Positions 6,455 through 8,795 of a DNA stretch of 8,795 nt are shown in pieces. The stretch lies in assembly GCA_002313925.1 (NCBI GenBank), contig DCAZ01000034.1:15189-23983 (forward strand). The letters are read 5' to 3'. The translations under genes and the position numbers were made by a program. This DNA comes from Gemmatimonadales bacterium UBA1120 (GTDB lineage Bacteria > Gemmatimonadota > Gemmatimonadetes > Longimicrobiales > Gaopeijiaceae). Each line of letters opens with the position of its first letter. Positions within the stretch are counted from its first letter, which is position 1. The notes beneath the pieces are model-generated. The model was not told the origin of the DNA and ran no database searches. It worked only from the letters and a program-made list of their open reading frames with translations.

Positions 6455-7504
6455 TTAGAATGTCGCCAACGCGTTGAACGGGCTCGCGGTTCCGCCCGGT
6501 ATCCGGGAAATCTGCCAGGAGACCATGAATTGCCAGCGCCGGCGTTCAGCAGCCTCTTTCGCCACATCGAGCAGGTACCCGTTGTCGACAAGCGGCAACC
6601 CCAGGAAGACCTGTGTAAGGTCATGTATTGGTCGATTCCGCCCACGAACGCCTGAGGGTTGAACGTCATTCACAGCATCGCCGACCAAAAGAGCCACGCC
6701 TCGTTCTTTCAGCCACGGAAGCACCGACGCGTGTAGCCCTGCCCCTACGCGACCATAGGCCCACGGACCATCTGCCTCCCGCTTGGCCCACCGGCCTGTC
6801 CTGACCAACAAAACATCACCACTCCCGATGGTGACACCTGCAAAATCTTCCCACTCCTCTAGGTCAGATACATAGATAGGTGTACTTGGCTCAAGCCACT
6901 CCACACCTCTCAGCAAGGGCATGTCCACAAGAATCCCTCGGGTCACAAAGCCAGGACCCATGCGATCAATGGCCAAGTCTTTACACCCTTCCATATCCAG
7001 ATTCTGGGGATAACCATTGAAAATGATTCGTTCACCGTCCCTTGTGGTCGCGTAGTGGCATAGGGCGTCCATATGTGACAGCTGTCCGTCGTGAAGAGAG
7101 AAACTGATCGCATCTAGTGCGGTACGTACTCTTCCGGTGTTGGGATCCACCGAGGTCATCCAGTGCTCGGTCGGTGCGAACGTCTGGCTGTCAATCGCGT
7201 CTTCTTCACTGACAAAATGCCCCAAAGAAACCGTAACACCCTCTTCCACCAGCGACGCTGCCGCACGCGTCTTCTCAGGTGTAATGAGGTTTAGGGTGCC
7301 GCGCTGGTCCGCGGGACCCCAACGCCCCCAGTTCGAGAGCTCAGCCTCCCAGCTACTCATCTGATCCGGTGTCACGAGCACTGCCGGATCTTGAGTCGAT
7401 GGGTGCGCCGTCGGCCGGACTTGCTGGGAAGCAGTGACAGGTGAATTGGTGAGAGGCGTGATGGCGAAGACGCTCACGCCGAGTATAAGTGTGATGAATT
7501 TCAT
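6455..7504 (-). CDS. Exported cyclase-family metal-dependent hydrolase (kynurenine-formamidase fold)
   Basis: A 349-residue protein of the cyclase family (Pfam Cyclase, relatives KynB and isatin hydrolase). It has a Sec-type signal peptide (KFITLILGVSVFAITPL, then small residues to about 26), so it should act in the periplasm. The metal-site motif is HDGQLSHMDALCH (138-150), with His138, His144, Asp146 and His150 as likely ligands; the six-residue spacing of the first two His is typical of the longer cyclase subfamily. Further family marks are WGPADQRGTLN (62-72), TRGILVD (188-194), GDVLLVRTGR (229-238) and PIHDLTQVFLGLPLVDNG (292-309). Start: ATG at 7504 has GAGGTGATC upstream, better than the GTG at 7513, which lies inside that site. 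These enzymes hydrolyse amide or lactam bonds beside a carbonyl; the substrate here is unknown. It is first in the leftward series, one base before the next start. Confidence 0.88.
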   Translation of the reverse strand: MKFITLILGVSVFAITPLTNSPVTASQQVRPTAHPSTQDPAVLVTPDQMSSWEAELSNWGRWGPADQRGTLNLITPEKTRAAASLVEEGVTVSLGHFVSEEDAIDSQTFAPTEHWMTSVDPNTGRVRTALDAISFSLHDGQLSHMDALCHYATTRDGERIIFNGYPQNLDMEGCKDLAIDRMGPGFVTRGILVDMPLLRGVEWLEPSTPIYVSDLEEWEDFAGVTIGSGDVLLVRTGRWAKREADGPWAYGRVGAGLHASVLPWLKERGVALLVGDAVNDVQPSGVRGRNRPIHDLTQVFLGLPLVDNGYLLDVAKEAAERRRWQFMVSWQISRIPGGTASPFNALATF

Positions 7505-7507
7505 GAA

Positions 7508-7516
7508 GATCACCTC
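7508..7516 (-). promoter_or_regulatory. Nine-base ribosome binding site for the cyclase-family gene
   Basis: GAGGTGATC on the minus strand is fully complementary to the common 16S 3' end (GATCACCTC). Its GAGG core ends eight bases before the ATG at 7504, which rules out the GTG at 7513 as the main start. Confidence 0.75.
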
Positions 7517-7540
7517 AGACTACCGAATCTTAGGATCGCA

Positions 7541-7558
7541 CTAGAACTGGAATTCTAG
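7541..7558. promoter_or_regulatory. Candidate operator: inverted repeat CTAGAA-N6-TTCTAG
   Basis: Six-base arms at 7541-7546 and 7553-7558 are exact reverse complements with a six-base spacer. The repeat covers the proposed leftward -10 box and start point, where a repressor would block transcription. Short palindromes arise by chance, so this is suggestive only. No regulator gene is seen in the window. Confidence 0.35.
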
Positions 7559-7580
7559 GCGGATGACCCTGACTTCGAAA
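7552..7580 (-). promoter_or_regulatory. Candidate sigma70-type promoter of the leftward gene series
   Basis: On the minus strand, TTTCGA (7580-7575) is followed after 17 bases by TAGAAT (7557-7552). The -10 box matches TATAAT at five of six positions; the -35 box is poor, at three of six. Transcription would start near 7545, giving a leader of about 40 bases. An inverted repeat overlaps the -10 box. Confidence 0.4.
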
Positions 7581-7598
7581 CAGATGCTCGTCGTCCGC

Positions 7599-7626
7599 TT
7601 GGAAATAACTCGCTATTCTGTAGGAT
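7599..7626 (+). promoter_or_regulatory. Candidate promoter of the DUF1684 lipoprotein gene
   Basis: TTGGAA (7599-7604), a 16-base spacer and TAGGAT (7621-7626) resemble sigma70 boxes. The start would fall near 7633, about 48 bases before the ATG at 7681. It faces away from the leftward promoter. Confidence 0.4.
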
Positions 7627-7680
7627 GTAACCGTAGAATTAGACTTGATCAGAACACACAGAGACTTGGAAGGAGGCAAG

Positions 7681-8652
7681 ATGGGTCAGTTAGTAATGGA
7701 ATATTGCTCCGTTTACCCTTTCAGGTTCGCAGTTCTTACCACCACTGCACTAATAACGATCAGCTCCTGTAGTAGTGCTTGGCGTGACCCACCTACGGTC
7801 AGCCAAGAGGAATTCATTACGGAACATGAGGATTGGCGAAGCAACCGGGAAGAGGGACTCGTCACGCCTCCCGGCGGTCCAGTTCTTTGGTCTGGTCTGT
7901 TTAACTTGCCGCAGGGGGAAACAGCATTTGGGTCGGACCCAACGCTCCCTATTGTTCTTCCTGCAGAAGATTCTCCGGCCTTAGCTGGCACACTCGTGCG
8001 TCAAGGGCAGGATGTGCACTTAGAACCAGCTTCGGACGGTAATGTCTACCTTCAGGACGGACCGCCGATTGAAGAGACCACGATTCTGGAAAATGATCGG
8101 TCAGGAAACACCACTTACCTTTCCTTGGGATCTCTGGGGATGCGGGTTCATTCAGAGCCCGGAACAGATCGTCTGTGGCTGCGCGTCTGGGATACCGACC
8201 TTCCGGAGCGTGAGACATTCCGGCTCCCGGAATACTTTACCTTGAGCACAGAGTGGCGTGTCTCAGCACGACTGGACCGATACCCCGAGCTGAAATCGAT
8301 TCCACTTGCTGACATCACAGGCGGGATGATAGAGCAGGACGCAATTGGAGAACTCATCTTCAGAAAAGCTGATCGTGAACACCGTCTGATCGCGTTTGGA
8401 AATGAACAGAGTCGCTCTTATTTCGTGAGCTTGTGGGACTCAACAGCAATAACAGAAACCTATCAAGCCGGACGTTACATGAGGGTTCCAGCCGCGGATG
8501 AGGACGGATGGACGACCATCGACTTCAATAGGTCGTACAATGCACCCTGTGTCTTTACCGCGTTTTCTGTTTGCTCACTTCCACCGCTCGAGAATCGGTT
8601 AGATCTAGCAGTGACAGCCGGCGAGAAGCGACCCGAAAAACCAGCTTACTGA
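7681..8652 (+). CDS. DUF1684 family lipoprotein
   Basis: A 323-residue protein, transcribed away from all other complete genes. The leader has a hydrophobic core, AVLTTTALITI (17-27), ending in the lipobox ISSC with Cys30, so the mature protein should be lipid-anchored in the envelope. The body matches DUF1684: the N-terminal part has EDWRSNREEGLVTPPGG and LFNLPQGETAFGSD, and the C-terminal part has TYQAGRY followed by DFNRSYNAPCVFT, CSLPPLENRLDL and AGEK (about 281-316). These last blocks, with their Pro-Cys and Asn-Arg residues, are the family's most conserved region. The function of DUF1684 is not established to my knowledge. Start: ATG at 7681 has AGGAGG four bases upstream (7671-7676); an in-frame ATG at 7645 would lengthen the leader and lacks such a site. 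A functional link to the leftward genes is only suggested by the shared intergenic region. Confidence 0.88.
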   Translation: MGQLVMEYCSVYPFRFAVLTTTALITISSCSSAWRDPPTVSQEEFITEHEDWRSNREEGLVTPPGGPVLWSGLFNLPQGETAFGSDPTLPIVLPAEDSPALAGTLVRQGQDVHLEPASDGNVYLQDGPPIEETTILENDRSGNTTYLSLGSLGMRVHSEPGTDRLWLRVWDTDLPERETFRLPEYFTLSTEWRVSARLDRYPELKSIPLADITGGMIEQDAIGELIFRKADREHRLIAFGNEQSRSYFVSLWDSTAITETYQAGRYMRVPAADEDGWTTIDFNRSYNAPCVFTAFSVCSLPPLENRLDLAVTAGEKRPEKPAY

Positions 8653-8694
8653 TCGAGCGAACTCATTTGGTCAGTTCCCGAGGTCACCGCAAAA

Positions 8695-8795
8695 TCAGCC
8701 CTCCGACATTTCCCCTCCGCATAGTGTGCTCCGCTCAATCACTTCATCCAATGAGCCTCCGGCCAAAAATTCGGGGTGCAGTAGATCTGAGATGC
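8695..8795 (-). CDS. Possible C-terminal end of a gene entering from the right edge
   Basis: One minus-strand frame is open from the right edge to a TGA at 8695-8697, giving 32 residues that include LLHPEFLAGGSLDEVIE. The composition looks protein-like, and the position, convergent with the DUF1684 gene and 42 bases from its stop, is natural for a gene end. The other two minus frames close within 60 bases. Too short to assign a family. Confidence 0.4.
   Translation of the reverse strand, partial: ISDLLHPEFLAGGSLDEVIERSTLCGGEMSEG

Noticed and set aside
6454..6669. Longer start for the unrecognised acidic protein (ATG at 6669)
   Set aside because: The extra 72 residues lie wholly inside the hydrolase gene in another frame, are rich in Arg/Ser/Trp/Gly as shadow frames are, and ATG at 6453 directly follows the hydrolase stop.
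8653..8694. Bidirectional terminator between the convergent ends
   Set aside because: No stem longer than a few bases and no T-run could be found in these 42 bases.

Overview
The window reads as one chromosomal catabolic locus from a Gram-negative-type bacterium. Three proteins carry export signals: a Tat-type lipoprotein leader, a Sec signal peptide and a Sec lipoprotein leader. Shine-Dalgarno sites are strong and match the usual 16S 3' end, base composition is balanced, and no mobile elements, tRNAs, rRNAs or CRISPR arrays are visible. The taxon cannot be fixed from this sequence. The Tat-leader D-amino-acid-oxidase-like protein and the DUF1684 lipoprotein recall uncultured Gemmatimonadota- or Acidobacteriota-like genomes, but this is only an impression.

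Layout, right to left. A divergent intergenic region (7505-7680) fires rightward into a DUF1684 lipoprotein gene (7681-8652) and leftward into a long minus-strand gene series. In transcription order the leftward series is: an exported cyclase-family metallohydrolase (7504-6455); an unrecognised acidic protein with a central hydrophobic hairpin, starting one base after the hydrolase stop (6453-5737); an Nramp-superfamily membrane transporter without the family's metal-binding residues (5702-4155); a formyl-CoA:oxalate CoA-transferase very like E. coli YfdW (3986-2739); a ketopantoate-reductase-like NAD(P) enzyme (2703-1633); an AGXT-type class V aminotransferase (1584-454); and, after 154 bases holding a perfect 9-bp inverted repeat, a truncated D-amino-acid-oxidase-like flavoenzyme (299 to the left edge). 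A short open frame at the right edge (8795-8695, minus) may be the tail of another gene.

How it may work (inference). The CoA-transferase usually has oxalyl-CoA decarboxylase as partner, and none is seen here. Instead it is followed by a PanE-like reductase and a glyoxylate aminotransferase. In Methylobacterium extorquens a PanE homologue (PanE2) is reported to reduce oxalyl-CoA to glyoxylate. The set therefore fits a compact decarboxylase-independent route: oxalate -> oxalyl-CoA -> glyoxylate -> glycine. The unusual transporter could supply the acid substrate. The exported hydrolase and the exported flavoenzyme could release or oxidise precursors outside the cytoplasm. This proposal is the most interesting feature of the window; the sequence alone does not prove it.
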